Made by a program: the position numbers and the translations under genes. DNA of 64,000 nucleotides, from assembly GCF_036429475.1 (NCBI RefSeq), contig NZ_CP144125.1, positions 2,719,521 through 2,783,520 of the forward strand. The letters are read 5' to 3'. Shown here piece by piece: positions 8,402 to 16,313 of the stretch (positions are counted from its first letter, which is position 1; each line of letters starts with the position of its first letter). Source of the DNA: Halalkalicoccus sp. CGA53. GTDB lineage: Archaea; Halobacteriota; Halobacteria; Halobacteriales; Halalkalicoccaceae. Below the pieces are notes generated by a model. The model was not told the DNA's origin and ran no database searches. It saw nothing but the letters and a program-made list of their open reading frames with translations.

Positions 8402-8506
8402 GGTACGCGTAGAACCCGTTCGGGGGAAAACCCTTCGGGGTCGACCGGCGTTGCCGGCTGCGACGCAGGTCGACCGATCGTGCGATGTGTCGTCCTCGAA
8501 CCGGCG

Positions 8507-8953
8507 TCAGTCGGCGTACTCGGTCAGCTCGACGTCGGTCTCCACGTCGTCGTCGTCCGACCCGGCGAGCTTCTTCGCGACGACCGCCAGCATCACCAGG
8601 ACGACCAGCCCGACGAACAGTGCCGTCGCGCTGCCCGAGTCGTCCTCGTCCGCTTCGGCCTCTTCCTCCGTCGCGTCAATCTCCGTCTCGGCTTCCTCGT
8701 CCACCTCGCTCTCCTCGTCCTTCTTCCCGAAGATGCCGAGTTTCGACCCCCCGGCCTCTTCCCCTTCGGTCTCCTCGGTCTCCTCGTCGGCCGTGCCCTT
8801 CTTGCCGAACAGGCCGAGCTTCGAACCGCGCTCTTCTTCCGCGCCCTCTTCCCCGTCCGCTCCCTCGCTCAGGAGGCTCCCGATCGAGCCCTGCGGGTGG
8901 AAGTCGACGGTTTCGATGTTGAGCTCCAGCAGCGTCGTCTTCTTATCTGCCAT
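8507..8953 (-). CDS. Acidic membrane-anchored protein with repeated SKLG-FGKK motif
   Basis: 148 residues from ATG at 8953 (MADKKTTLLELNIET). The middle is extremely rich in Glu and Asp and contains two copies of a short motif, SKLGLFGKK and SKLGIFGKK, about 30 residues apart. A single membrane helix near the C-terminus (ATALFVGLVVLVMLAVVAKKL) is followed by an acidic tail. The layout is a soluble acidic stalk anchored at the C-terminus. The repeats may be short helical contacts. A conserved haloarchaeal type, function unknown. Confidence 0.7.
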   Translation of the reverse strand: MADKKTTLLELNIETVDFHPQGSIGSLLSEGADGEEGAEEERGSKLGLFGKKGTADEETEETEGEEAGGSKLGIFGKKDEESEVDEEAETEIDATEEEAEADEDDSGSATALFVGLVVLVMLAVVAKKLAGSDDDDVETDVELTEYAD

Positions 8954-9034
8954 ACGTCTCATTGCGACGACGTGGAACTTAGCCGTTCCGCCGGCTATCG
9001 AGCCGTTGATGACAGTCGAGACGAACGTCGGGGC

Positions 9035-9786
9035 GTGGACGACGACCATTGGGGATTCTTCGATCGCCTTCTCACCACCCCCAGCCCCTCCCGGTTCGCC
9101 GACGAGGTGAGCGCCGACGCCTACGGGAACGTCGTCGCCCGGCTCAACGGGAGCGGTCCGGAGATCGTGATCGCGGGCCACGCCGACCAGATCTGCTACA
9201 TCGTCCGCCGGATCGACGACGGCGGCTTCCTCCACGTCGGTCCGATCGGGGGCTCGGCCAAGACCGTCACGCGCGGACAGTACGTCGAGGTCCACGCGAG
9301 AGACGAGGTCGTTCCCGGCGTGATCGGACAGGCGACGATCCACCTCCGGGAGGAACACGAGGTCGACGAGATCCACGACGTGCGTGTGGACATCGGCGCA
9401 GAGGACGAGCAAGAGGCCCGCGAACTCGTGGAGGTGGGCGATCCTCTCACCGTCCACCAGGGGTTCACGACCTCCACGGCGCGCCTCGTGGCAGTCGGTC
9501 TCGACGACCGCGTCGGGACCTGGATCGCCGCCGAGGCGCTCCGTCGGGCGAGCGAGAACGGGACCGAGGCGACGGTGTGTGGGGTGAGCACCGTCCAGGA
9601 GGAGGTCGGCCTGCGCGGCGCGCGGATGGTCGGATTCGACCTCCATCCCGATGCGGCCATCGCGGTCGACGTCACCCACGCGACCGACAGCCCGGACGCC
9701 CCCGGAAACCGCGGCGGCGACATCGAGCTCGGTGGCGGGCCGGTCGTCGCGCACACGAGTACGACGGCTTCGACCTCGGTCTGTGA
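9035..9786 (+). pseudogene. Decayed M42-family glutamyl aminopeptidase
   Basis: Begins at GTG 9035 and has recognisable M42 blocks: AGHADQICYIVRRIDDGGF, GLDDRVGTWIAAEALRR, VCGVSTVQEEVGLRGARM and AIAVDVTHATDSP, which hold the first His, the bridging Asp, the Glu pair and the second Asp of the two-metal site. Two defects are seen. About 15 residues are missing between PSPS and FADEVS near residue 20. After GGGPVVA (about 9759) the frame no longer follows the family. In the next frame a tail A-H-E-Y-D-G-F-D-L-G-L then stop (9786) looks like the true C-terminus, so about 80-90 codons were lost with the last metal-binding His. The original frame runs on to 9835, overlapping LSm. Confidence 0.65.
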
Positions 9787-9831
9787 TGCTCTTCCGGTAC
9801 AGTTAAGGGCGACTCACCACCCCGTGTTCGT

Positions 9832-10014
9832 ATGAGCGGACGCCCCCTCGACGTTCTCGAAGCCTCGGTCGGCGAGGCAGTGACGGTCAGGCTGAAGGAC
9901 GGCACCGAGTACGTCGGCACCCTCATGGGCTACGACCAGCACATGAACGTGGTGCTCGAAGACGACAACACAACCATTATACGCGGCGATAACGTCGTTT
10001 CGATCCACCCATGA
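9832..10014 (+). CDS. Sm-like RNA-binding protein (archaeal LSm)
   Basis: 60 residues, the usual length for haloarchaeal LSm. Sm1 is seen as [28 protein letters not shown] and Sm2 as [13 protein letters not shown], including the R-G-D-N element that contacts uridines. LSm proteins form heptameric rings on U-rich small RNAs and are thought to act in RNA processing and regulation. The stop overlaps the next start (ATGA), so LSm and L37e are translated from one message. A TTAAGG box at about 9799-9805 lies about 27-33 bases upstream, as expected for a leaderless transcript. Confidence 0.95.
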   Translation: MSGRPLDVLEASVGEAVTVRLKDGTEYVGTLMGYDQHMNVVLEDDNTTIIRGDNVVSIHP

Positions 10015-10181
10015 CCGACGGAACCCCCGCCCAGGGGAAGAAGAACACGACGACGCACGTGAAGTGTCGTCGTTGTGGTGAGCCCTCGTATCACTCCAAG
10101 AAGAAGGTCTGTTCGGCGTGTGGCTTCGGCAAGTCGAAGAAACGCCGCGGCTACGCCTGGAAGTCCCGCGCCGGCGAGTAA
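10011..10181 (+). CDS. rpl37e: 50S ribosomal protein L37e (eL37)
   Basis: 56 residues, the haloarchaeal length. The zinc ribbon is [21 protein letters not shown] (C19, C22, C34, C37), followed by a basic tail [12 protein letters not shown]. It is a protein of the large ribosomal subunit found in archaea and eukaryotes and contacts 23S rRNA. It overlaps LSm by four bases, the usual haloarchaeal arrangement. Start ATG at 10011. Confidence 0.97.
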   Translation: MTDGTPAQGKKNTTTHVKCRRCGEPSYHSKKKVCSACGFGKSKKRRGYAWKSRAGE

Positions 10182-10200
10182 CACTCTCATTCTCCCGCAC

Positions 10201-10240
10201 CGATGCACGTCCGTGGATAGCGATGCACGTCCGTGGATAG
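10201..10240 (+). repeat. Exact 20-base tandem duplication
   Basis: CGATGCACGTCCGTGGATAG occurs twice in direct succession with no mismatch, in the gap between L37e and purF. The second copy ends about 40 bases before the purF TATA box. It could be a replication-slippage duplication or a doubled protein-binding site. The rest of the gap (10182-10311) shows no gene. Confidence 0.85.
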
Positions 10241-10280
10241 ATCTCAGGACCGGACGACGACGCGGAGAACATTCACGGGG

Positions 10281-10286
10281 TTTTTA
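10281..10286 (+). promoter_or_regulatory. Probable TATA box of purF
   Basis: GGGGTTTTTAACG, with T-rich core at 10281-10286, lies 26-31 bases before the ATG at 10312. This is the spacing of a leaderless haloarchaeal promoter. Confidence 0.55.
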
Positions 10287-10311
10287 ACGACCGCTCGCTA
10301 GTCGACAGTCG

Positions 10312-11787
10312 ATGACAGCCGGGTACGGCTCGGACACGCCGACCGAGAAGTGCGGGGTCGTCGGCGTCTCGCTCTCGGGCAGGGACGCCGCGCGGCCGCT
10401 GTATTACTCGCTGTACGCACTCCAGCACCGCGGTCAGGAGTCCGCGGGGATCGTCACCCACGACGGCTTCCAGCAACACACCCACGTCTCGATGGGGCTG
10501 GTCGGCGACGCCTTCTCGGAGTCGGATCTCGCAACGCTCACCGGGAGCGCCGGCATCGGTCACGTCCGGTACCCGACCGCGGGGAGCGTCGACAAGTCCT
10601 GCGCCCAGCCGTTTTCGGTCTCGTTCAAGAGCGGCTCGCTGGGGCTCAGCCACAACGGCAACCTCGTCAACGGCGAGGAACTGCGCTCGGAACTCGAGAA
10701 CGTGGGCCACGCCTTCACGAGCGACGGCGACACCGAGGTGATCGCCCACGACCTCGCGCGGAACCTGCTCGAGTCCGATCTCGTCCGGGCGGTCAAACGG
10801 ACGATGGAGCGGATCCACGGCTCGTACGCGCTCACGATCATGCACGACGACACGGTACTGGGAGTGCGGGACCCGGAGGGAAACCGCCCGCTCTGTATCG
10901 GTGAGGTGCCCGACGGCTACGTGCTCGCATCGGAGTCCGCGGCGATCGACACGCTCGACGGCGACCTCGTACGCGACGTCCGCCCGGGCGAACTCGTCGT
11001 GCTCCACGACGACGGCAGCGGCTTCGACTCCTACCAGTTGATCGAGCGCGAGCGAACGGCCCACTGCTTCTTCGAGTACGTCTACTTCGCCAGGCCGGAC
11101 AGCCGGATCGACGGCACCCTGGTCTACGAGGCTCGTCGCGAGCTGGGTCGACGGCTCTGGGACGAGAGCGGCGTCGAGACCGACGTGGTGATGCCCGTAC
11201 CGGACTCGGGTCGATCGTTCGCCTCGGGCTACGCCGAGGCGGCGAGCGAGGACGGGCTCGAGGGTGAGGGCGTCGAGTTCGCGGAGGGATTGATGAAAAA
11301 CCGCTACGTGGGTCGAACGTTCATCATGCCGACCCAGGACGAGCGCGAACGGGCGGTGAGATTGAAGCTGAACCCGATCGCCTCGACGGTCGAGGGGAAG
11401 ACGGTGACGATCGTCGACGACTCCATAGTGAGAGGAACGACCTCGACACAGCTCGTGAGCCTGCTCCGGGAGGCGGGTGCCGAGGAGGTCCACATGCGCA
11501 TCGGCGCGCCCCCGATCGTCGCGCCCTGCTACATGGGGATCGACATGGCGACCCGGGAGGAGCTGATCGCGGCGGAGCTCTCGCCGGCGGAGATCGGCGA
11601 GGAGATCGAGGCCGACAGCCTCGCGTACCTCTCGATCGACGCGATCGCGGAGACACTCGATCTCGGTCGGGAGGACCTCTGTCTCGGCTGTGTGACCGGC
11701 GAGTACCCGTACGGGATCGAGGGCGAGGAGAGCGACCGGGAGGTCGACCGTCCGCTGATCGGAACGGGCGCGCTCGCCGACGACTGA
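10312..11787 (+). CDS. purF: Amidophosphoribosyltransferase
   Basis: 491 residues. It makes 5-phosphoribosylamine from PRPP and glutamine, the first committed step of purine synthesis. The catalytic Cys is C14 (TEKCGVVGV), exposed after removal of a short propeptide. The glutaminase domain shows ALQHRGQESAGI, IGHVRYPTAG and SHNGNLVN. The phosphoribosyltransferase domain has the PRPP loop VTIVDDSIVRGTTS near residue 367. The late CLGCVTGEYP gives Cys residues of the iron-sulfur type seen in many PurF. Start ATG at 10312 is set by the propeptide and the TATA box. Confidence 0.96.
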   Translation: MTAGYGSDTPTEKCGVVGVSLSGRDAARPLYYSLYALQHRGQESAGIVTHDGFQQHTHVSMGLVGDAFSESDLATLTGSAGIGHVRYPTAGSVDKSCAQPFSVSFKSGSLGLSHNGNLVNGEELRSELENVGHAFTSDGDTEVIAHDLARNLLESDLVRAVKRTMERIHGSYALTIMHDDTVLGVRDPEGNRPLCIGEVPDGYVLASESAAIDTLDGDLVRDVRPGELVVLHDDGSGFDSYQLIERERTAHCFFEYVYFARPDSRIDGTLVYEARRELGRRLWDESGVETDVVMPVPDSGRSFASGYAEAASEDGLEGEGVEFAEGLMKNRYVGRTFIMPTQDERERAVRLKLNPIASTVEGKTVTIVDDSIVRGTTSTQLVSLLREAGAEEVHMRIGAPPIVAPCYMGIDMATREELIAAELSPAEIGEEIEADSLAYLSIDAIAETLDLGREDLCLGCVTGEYPYGIEGEESDREVDRPLIGTGALADD

Positions 11788-11894
11788 GAGGGATCGTCGT
11801 CGAAACTCGGAGTCCCCCGACGGCGAATCGACCGACACCGACGGTGTGTATCCCGAGAGATACGATCGGCCACGACGGTCCCTCCAAGCGTTTA

Positions 11895-11929
11895 GTATCC
11901 GATTAAGACGAGTTATACGGGTAATTAGA
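11895..11929 (+). promoter_or_regulatory. Promoter-like block shared with the paralog at 14090
   Basis: The block GTATCCGATTAAGACGAGTT followed by ATACGGGTAATTAGAA closely matches the one at 14027-14060 (shared pattern TATCCG-TAA-CGAG-TTA-CGGG-AATT-GAA). Both end about 28-30 bases before the start of two related lipoprotein genes. It probably carries the BRE/TATA and perhaps an operator. Confidence 0.55.
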
Positions 11930-11956
11930 ATGTCAGTGTGGGCGGAGTGGTCGGTG

Positions 11957-13300
11957 ATGAGCGACAGATCACGCCGGACGTTCCTCGCGCTGGTCGGCGC
12001 GACCGCCGCCGGGCTGGCGGGGTGTACGGGCGCCGACGACGAACCGGCGGCGACGCCAGCGGAGACCCCCACTCCGAGCCCGACGCCGACCGAAACGGAC
12101 GATTCCACCGCCGAGGGCGACGAGGGCGACGACGAGGCCGAAAACGGGGACGATGGGGACGACAGCGAGGACGAGGAACCGGAGGAGGTGTTCCGATACC
12201 CGGCGATCGATTACGGCACGCTCGTCGACGGGTTCGAGGAGCCGCTCTGGCGGGGTCGGGAGGGGGCCGAACCGATACGGGTCACCGACGAGCGCGTCTC
12301 GGGTCGACACGCGATGCGCATCGAACGCGAGTCGGCGGCGTCGGTCCGGATCGTCCGCCGATTTTCCGAGGGGGTCGACGTCTCCGGCAAACACCTCTCG
12401 ATGGCGGTGAAAGTCGACGACCCGGACGGCGGTCGGGTCCAGATCGACCTCCACGCGCCCACGGTCGACCAGCGTCACGTCAGCTCCCGGCGGCTCCCGA
12501 CGACGATGGGCAAGTGGCTCCGCGTCGACTTCGGGCTGACTCGCGGGGTCGGTTCGCCCGACTTCTCGGACGTCACCGAGATCCACATCGAGTACGTCCC
12601 GTGGGAGCCGGGTGACGTCCGACTGTGGGTCGACGACCTCCGTGCGACAGATGGGGTCGGCCGGAGCCACGCCATCCTCGCGTTCTACGGCGGTCACGTC
12701 TCGCAGTACGAGGAAGCGTTTCCGAGGCTCGAAGCGCGAGGGATGCGCGGTGTCGTCGCCCTATCGGCCGATTCGATCGGCCGCGAGGGGCGGATGACCG
12801 AGTCGCAGCTCTCGGAGCTCGCAGACGCCGGCTGGGACATCGCCTCGCTGCCGACGGCTCGTGGACACCTCTCCTCACTGACCGCGAGCGAACAGCACCG
12901 CGTCATCGAGCGGAACAGACAGCGCCTCTCCGAACTCGGGTTCGGGGCGGGAGCCCGACACTTCTTCGCGCCGCACGACCGCATCGACGGCGACACGCTC
13001 GCGGCCGTCCGCGAGCTCCACGAGACGGGTTTCGTCTACGGCGGCAACTCGGCCGGGATGCCTCCGACCGCCCCCCACACCATTCCGGTGCTCAACGGGG
13101 CTCACCTGGAGAGCAGTCGGGCGGCGATCCTCCGTGCCGACCGACACAAGCAGCTAGTCGTCCCTCGGTTCGAACTGATCGGCGAGGACGGGATGGAGCT
13201 CTCGGAGTTCGACGCACAGCTCGACCGGCTCGAATCGAACTCCTACGCCGGCGGACTGACGGTGATCACCGCCTCGGACCTGGTCGACGAGTTCCTCTGA
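11957..13300 (+). CDS. Tat lipoprotein with polysaccharide-deacetylase-like domain (copy 1)
   Basis: 447 residues. The start at 11957 gives a clean Tat lipoprotein signal, SRRTFLALVGATAAGLAGC, then a Thr/Pro and Asp/Glu linker to about residue 85. A beta-rich, carbohydrate-binding-like region follows, then a NodB-like barrel from ILAFYGGHVSQYEEAF near 240. The usual T-F-D-D-G is F-Y-G-G here and the H-x-x-x-H region (GWDIASLPTARG) lacks histidines, so deacetylase activity is unlikely. It is probably a cell-surface glycan-binding protein. Its closest relative is at 14090-15415. An in-frame ATG at 11930 exists but would spoil the signal. Confidence 0.8.
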   Translation: MSDRSRRTFLALVGATAAGLAGCTGADDEPAATPAETPTPSPTPTETDDSTAEGDEGDDEAENGDDGDDSEDEEPEEVFRYPAIDYGTLVDGFEEPLWRGREGAEPIRVTDERVSGRHAMRIERESAASVRIVRRFSEGVDVSGKHLSMAVKVDDPDGGRVQIDLHAPTVDQRHVSSRRLPTTMGKWLRVDFGLTRGVGSPDFSDVTEIHIEYVPWEPGDVRLWVDDLRATDGVGRSHAILAFYGGHVSQYEEAFPRLEARGMRGVVALSADSIGREGRMTESQLSELADAGWDIASLPTARGHLSSLTASEQHRVIERNRQRLSELGFGAGARHFFAPHDRIDGDTLAAVRELHETGFVYGGNSAGMPPTAPHTIPVLNGAHLESSRAAILRADRHKQLVVPRFELIGEDGMELSEFDAQLDRLESNSYAGGLTVITASDLVDEFL

Positions 13301-13301
13301 C

Positions 13302-13868
13302 CTACCACGGCACCCGGTAGAGCAGTAGGTAGACGACGACGCCGAGCGAGAACGAGACGAGCCAGAGCGCGGCGGCCGCGCGTCCGACCCGTGGGTGGTT
13401 CGTCCCCGGGAGTTCGGCGATCGGGTAGGTGACCGAGAGCAAGAGCGCGTAGTAGACGAGCGGGATGCAGACGACCGCGAGGCCGATGTGTATCGTGAGG
13501 ACCGGCAGGTAGACGTAGAGGTAGACGGTCTCGGGGCCCGGAAACGTCCCCGCACCGCCGACCGCGATCAGCCGGTAGAGGTAGAGGGTGAGGAAGGCGG
13601 CGAAGAGCCCGGTCGAGGCGAGCATCAACACGCGGTGACGTTCGACGTCGTTCTCTCGGATCGCCCGCCAGCCGAGGGTGATCGTTCCGATCGCGGCGAG
13701 ACTGATGACGACGTTCGCGTGCGGGATCGCCTCGAGGAGCCACTCCGGCGCGGCCGGGACCGCCGTCCGTGGGATGAACCCGCCGGCGGCCCCGAAGACG
13801 AGGCCGAGCGAGACGAGGGTGAGGAGCCCGGTGATCGCCGGGACGTGCGGCCGGACCTGTTGTCGCAT
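13302..13868 (-). CDS. DUF420 membrane protein
   Basis: 188 residues with five hydrophobic segments, for example ITGLLTLVSLGLVFGAAGG, VVISLAAIGTITLGW, VLMLASTGLFAAFLTLYLYR, VLTIHIGLAVVCIPLVYYALLL and WLVSFSLGVVVYLLLY. Conserved histidines are seen in PHANVVIS, ERHRVLM and TIHIGLA, as in DUF420/CtaM-like proteins, which are linked to assembly of haem-copper oxidases in bacteria. Transfer of that role is inference. It sits between the two related lipoprotein genes and its stop lies one base from the stop of the first. Confidence 0.85.
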   Translation of the reverse strand: MRQQVRPHVPAITGLLTLVSLGLVFGAAGGFIPRTAVPAAPEWLLEAIPHANVVISLAAIGTITLGWRAIRENDVERHRVLMLASTGLFAAFLTLYLYRLIAVGGAGTFPGPETVYLYVYLPVLTIHIGLAVVCIPLVYYALLLSVTYPIAELPGTNHPRVGRAAAALWLVSFSLGVVVYLLLYRVPW

Positions 13869-14026
13869 GGTTAACGGAGGGGTCGCTCGTTCATAGGCGT
13901 TGATACACGACCGCGCGAAGCCGTCGTCGTCTCAGAAGGAGAGGGTCTCCGACGACGGGGGTCGTTCGGCGGTGACGGGGCCGAGAGGCTCGCTGGGCGA
14001 CGGGGGTTCGGGTAATCTGTGTGTTA

Positions 14027-14060
14027 TTATCCGCCTAACGAGAATTAAGCGGGCAATTGG
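14027..14060 (+). promoter_or_regulatory. Promoter-like block shared with the paralog at 11957
   Basis: TTATCCGCCTAACGAGAATT then AAGCGGGCAATTGGAA, matching 11895-11929 at most positions. It ends about 29 bases before the ATG at 14090. The upstream part of the gap (13869-14026) holds no gene that I can see. Confidence 0.55.
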
Positions 14061-14089
14061 AAAGAGCTCCGATCGCCGACGGTAGTCTG

Positions 14090-15415
14090 ATGACACGGAG
14101 AGTACCCCGACGGATGTTCCTTGGAGCGGTCGGTGCCGCCTCGGTCGGTCTCGCGGGCTGTGCCGGCGACATGCCGTGGGACGGCGAGGACGTCGACGAC
14201 GGCGCCGACCCCGTCGAGACGGACGATGATGATGACGACGGCTCCGAGGACCCGACCGACGACGAGGAGGAGGAGACGCCGGAGGAACCGGTGGAGTTCA
14301 CCCCGCCGGCGATCGGTCACGGGACGCTCGTCTCCGACTTCAGCGAAGACCTCGGCTCCTGGATCGCCATGACCGGCGACGGGGTGGTCGAGGGCGACGA
14401 GGAGGCGGCACTCGTCGGCGAGACGGCCGCGTTCGTCCGCGGTGAGGGCGAGCGGGCGGGCGTCTTCAGGGCGTTCGACGACTTCGACGCCGAGGGCCAG
14501 CACGTCTCGTTCGCGGTGAAGCTCTCGGAACTGGGCGGTCGTCACGTGAACGTGGAGATGCTTGCCCCGTACCAGAGCGACAGCGTGGTCGCCCGCCGAC
14601 GTATCCCGCGGGAGCTCGACGGCTGGATGCGCATGGACGTCGGCTACACCGGGGACCGTGGCGAGCCCTCCTTCGAGAGCATCAACGAGATGCGCGTTTG
14701 GGTCGACTCCGGCGAGGAGCGCGAGGTCGAGTTCCACCTCGACGACCTCCGGAGCACGCCGGCCGCCGACCGCGGTCAGGTGATCCTCACCTTCGACGGC
14801 GGGTTCGAGTCCCACTACACGACGCTGTTCGACGTCATGCAGGACCGTGATCTGCAGGGTGTGATCGGGATCGTCCCGCCCACGGTGAACGTCGGGGGGC
14901 GGCTCTCGATCGACCAGATGCGCGAGATGCGCGACGCGGGCTGGGACATGGCCTCGTTCCCCCTGCGAAACGACGCGCTCCCGGAGATGGAGTCCGAGGA
15001 GAAGCGGCAGGTGATCGAGGGCGATCAGTCCTACCTCGAGGGCCGGGGCTTTCCCGACGGCTCGCGGATCTTCCTCGCCCCGTATCACCGTCTCGACGCC
15101 GAGTCCCTCGAGGTCGTCCGCGAGGTCCACGACTGCTCGATCACGTTCGGCGGCTCGCTGAACGCCGCGCCGCCCGCCGACGCGCACACCCTCTCACGGA
15201 TCAACGCCAACGAGATGGGGCCGGTCCGGAGCTTCACCGAACTCGCCGAGCGACACAACCAGCTGCTCGTGCTCAGGCTCGACGAGATCGGCGAGGACGC
15301 GGCCGTCGACATGGAGTACTTCGAGGGGCTGCTCGACTATCTGGAGGACTCCGACCTCGACATCGTCACCGCGAGCGAGATGCTCGACCGACGCGACGAG
15401 CTGTTCGGGCTCTGA
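14090..15415 (+). CDS. Tat lipoprotein with polysaccharide-deacetylase-like domain (copy 2)
   Basis: 441 residues from ATG 14090. Signal RRMFLGAVGAASVGLAGC carries the twin Arg and a lipobox Cys; an acidic linker (DDDDDDGSEDP and similar) follows. The middle beta-rich domain and the NodB-like domain align with the paralog at 11957. Motif 1 is ILTFDGGFESHYTT, keeping one Asp of the usual D-D pair, and the second motif region (DMASFPLRND) has no His pair. So it is more active-site-like than copy 1 but still probably not a normal deacetylase. It is expected on the outer face of the membrane. A TTG at 14057 is in frame but less likely. Confidence 0.8.
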   Translation: MTRRVPRRMFLGAVGAASVGLAGCAGDMPWDGEDVDDGADPVETDDDDDDGSEDPTDDEEEETPEEPVEFTPPAIGHGTLVSDFSEDLGSWIAMTGDGVVEGDEEAALVGETAAFVRGEGERAGVFRAFDDFDAEGQHVSFAVKLSELGGRHVNVEMLAPYQSDSVVARRRIPRELDGWMRMDVGYTGDRGEPSFESINEMRVWVDSGEEREVEFHLDDLRSTPAADRGQVILTFDGGFESHYTTLFDVMQDRDLQGVIGIVPPTVNVGGRLSIDQMREMRDAGWDMASFPLRNDALPEMESEEKRQVIEGDQSYLEGRGFPDGSRIFLAPYHRLDAESLEVVREVHDCSITFGGSLNAAPPADAHTLSRINANEMGPVRSFTELAERHNQLLVLRLDEIGEDAAVDMEYFEGLLDYLEDSDLDIVTASEMLDRRDELFGL

Positions 15416-15523
15416 ACGGGGTTCGTCTCGAACGATCCGCTGACGCGTCGCTCGCGGGGGTGAAAGAACGGGGTTTTGCGTGGATGCCGTCCCGAGTGGG
15501 GAGCATCCGCACTGAGTGGTCAG

Positions 15524-15608
15524 TGCGTGGGACCGGATTTGAACCGGCGGACTCCTACGAGACAGCGCCCTCAACGCTGCGCCGTTGGCCTGGCTTGGCT
15601 ACCCACGC
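15524..15608 (-). tRNA. tRNA-Leu (anticodon GAG)
   Basis: 85 nt on the minus strand. The acceptor pairs GCGTGGG with CCCACGC, discriminator A. The D-arm GTAGCCAAGCCAGGCCAACGG (here trimmed: GCCAAGC...GGCC), the anticodon arm CAGCG-TTGAGGG-CGCTG with anticodon GAG, a long variable arm, and the T-arm CCGGTTCAAATCCGG are all present. The long variable arm and A discriminator are typical of tRNA-Leu. No intron is seen and CCA is not encoded. Confidence 0.95.
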
Positions 15609-15760
15609 ACTACGTATCGTGTCGTGTGCACTCCCCAGTATCCTAGCGCCCAATAAAGGGCTTTCCATTGCCCCTCCGGCTGTCACGGTCCACCACGCCC
15701 TCGTTCGGTTTGCCGTGTGGTGGCCGGGGGGTTCAAACCGGACGGGAGCGTACGGGGGTC

Positions 15761-16282
15761 ATGGCGAAGTACTCGACCGGTGGCTCCTCGGGGTCGGGCG
15801 ACGCGAACGCCTGCGAACTCTGTGGCGCGACGACCGACTCGCTTCGGCTCGCCACGATCGCGGGCGCGCAGCTCCAGGTGTGTGGCAGCTGTGCCCCACA
15901 CGACGACTCGGCGAAGCGGAGCCGTGGCTCCTCGGACTCGGGCGGCGGCGGTGAGGGACCGACCGACAGAAAGCGTCGTGCCGCCCAGCGGATGGCGAAG
16001 GCGTACGACGCGGGCAAAGGCGACCCGACGCACTGGGAACGCGAGGGGACGGGCTACGAGGACGACCCGCTTCCCTACCTCGTTTCCGGCTACGGGGACG
16101 TCGCGGAGCGGGCCAGACAGGACGCGGGCCTCAAGACGGAGGAACTGGCGGAGGGCCTCGAGATCCCGGAGGAACACCTCGTCGCGATCGAACAGGGCCG
16201 GGCGGCGCGCGCCGGCATCCCCGGCTCGGTGATCCGTGCGCTCGAGGAGCGACTCGACGTCCGGCTGATCGAGGAAGGTTAA
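15761..16282 (+). CDS. Multiprotein bridging factor 1 (archaeal MBF1, XRE-family HTH)
   Basis: 173 residues from ATG 15761. An N-terminal zinc ribbon is seen as ACELCGATTDS and VCGSCAPHD. A Gly/Ser linker follows, then a C-terminal Cro/XRE helix-turn-helix: DVAERARQDAGLKTEELAEG, LEIPEEHLVAIEQGRA, and SVIRALEERLDVRL. This order (zinc ribbon then HTH) is that of archaeal MBF1, a conserved protein linked to transcription and ribosomes. It lies alone, just after tRNA-Leu and before AlaX on the same strand. Confidence 0.9.
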   Translation: MAKYSTGGSSGSGDANACELCGATTDSLRLATIAGAQLQVCGSCAPHDDSAKRSRGSSDSGGGGEGPTDRKRRAAQRMAKAYDAGKGDPTHWEREGTGYEDDPLPYLVSGYGDVAERARQDAGLKTEELAEGLEIPEEHLVAIEQGRAARAGIPGSVIRALEERLDVRLIEEG

Positions 16283-16313
16283 CCGTTTTCACCTCCGCGC
16301 TCTCGCGCTCTAT

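Noticed and set aside
10273..12108. A 611-codon open frame on the minus strand
   Set aside because: It is antisense to purF, whose motifs are unambiguous, and its protein is Arg/Val/Asp-rich without any domain.
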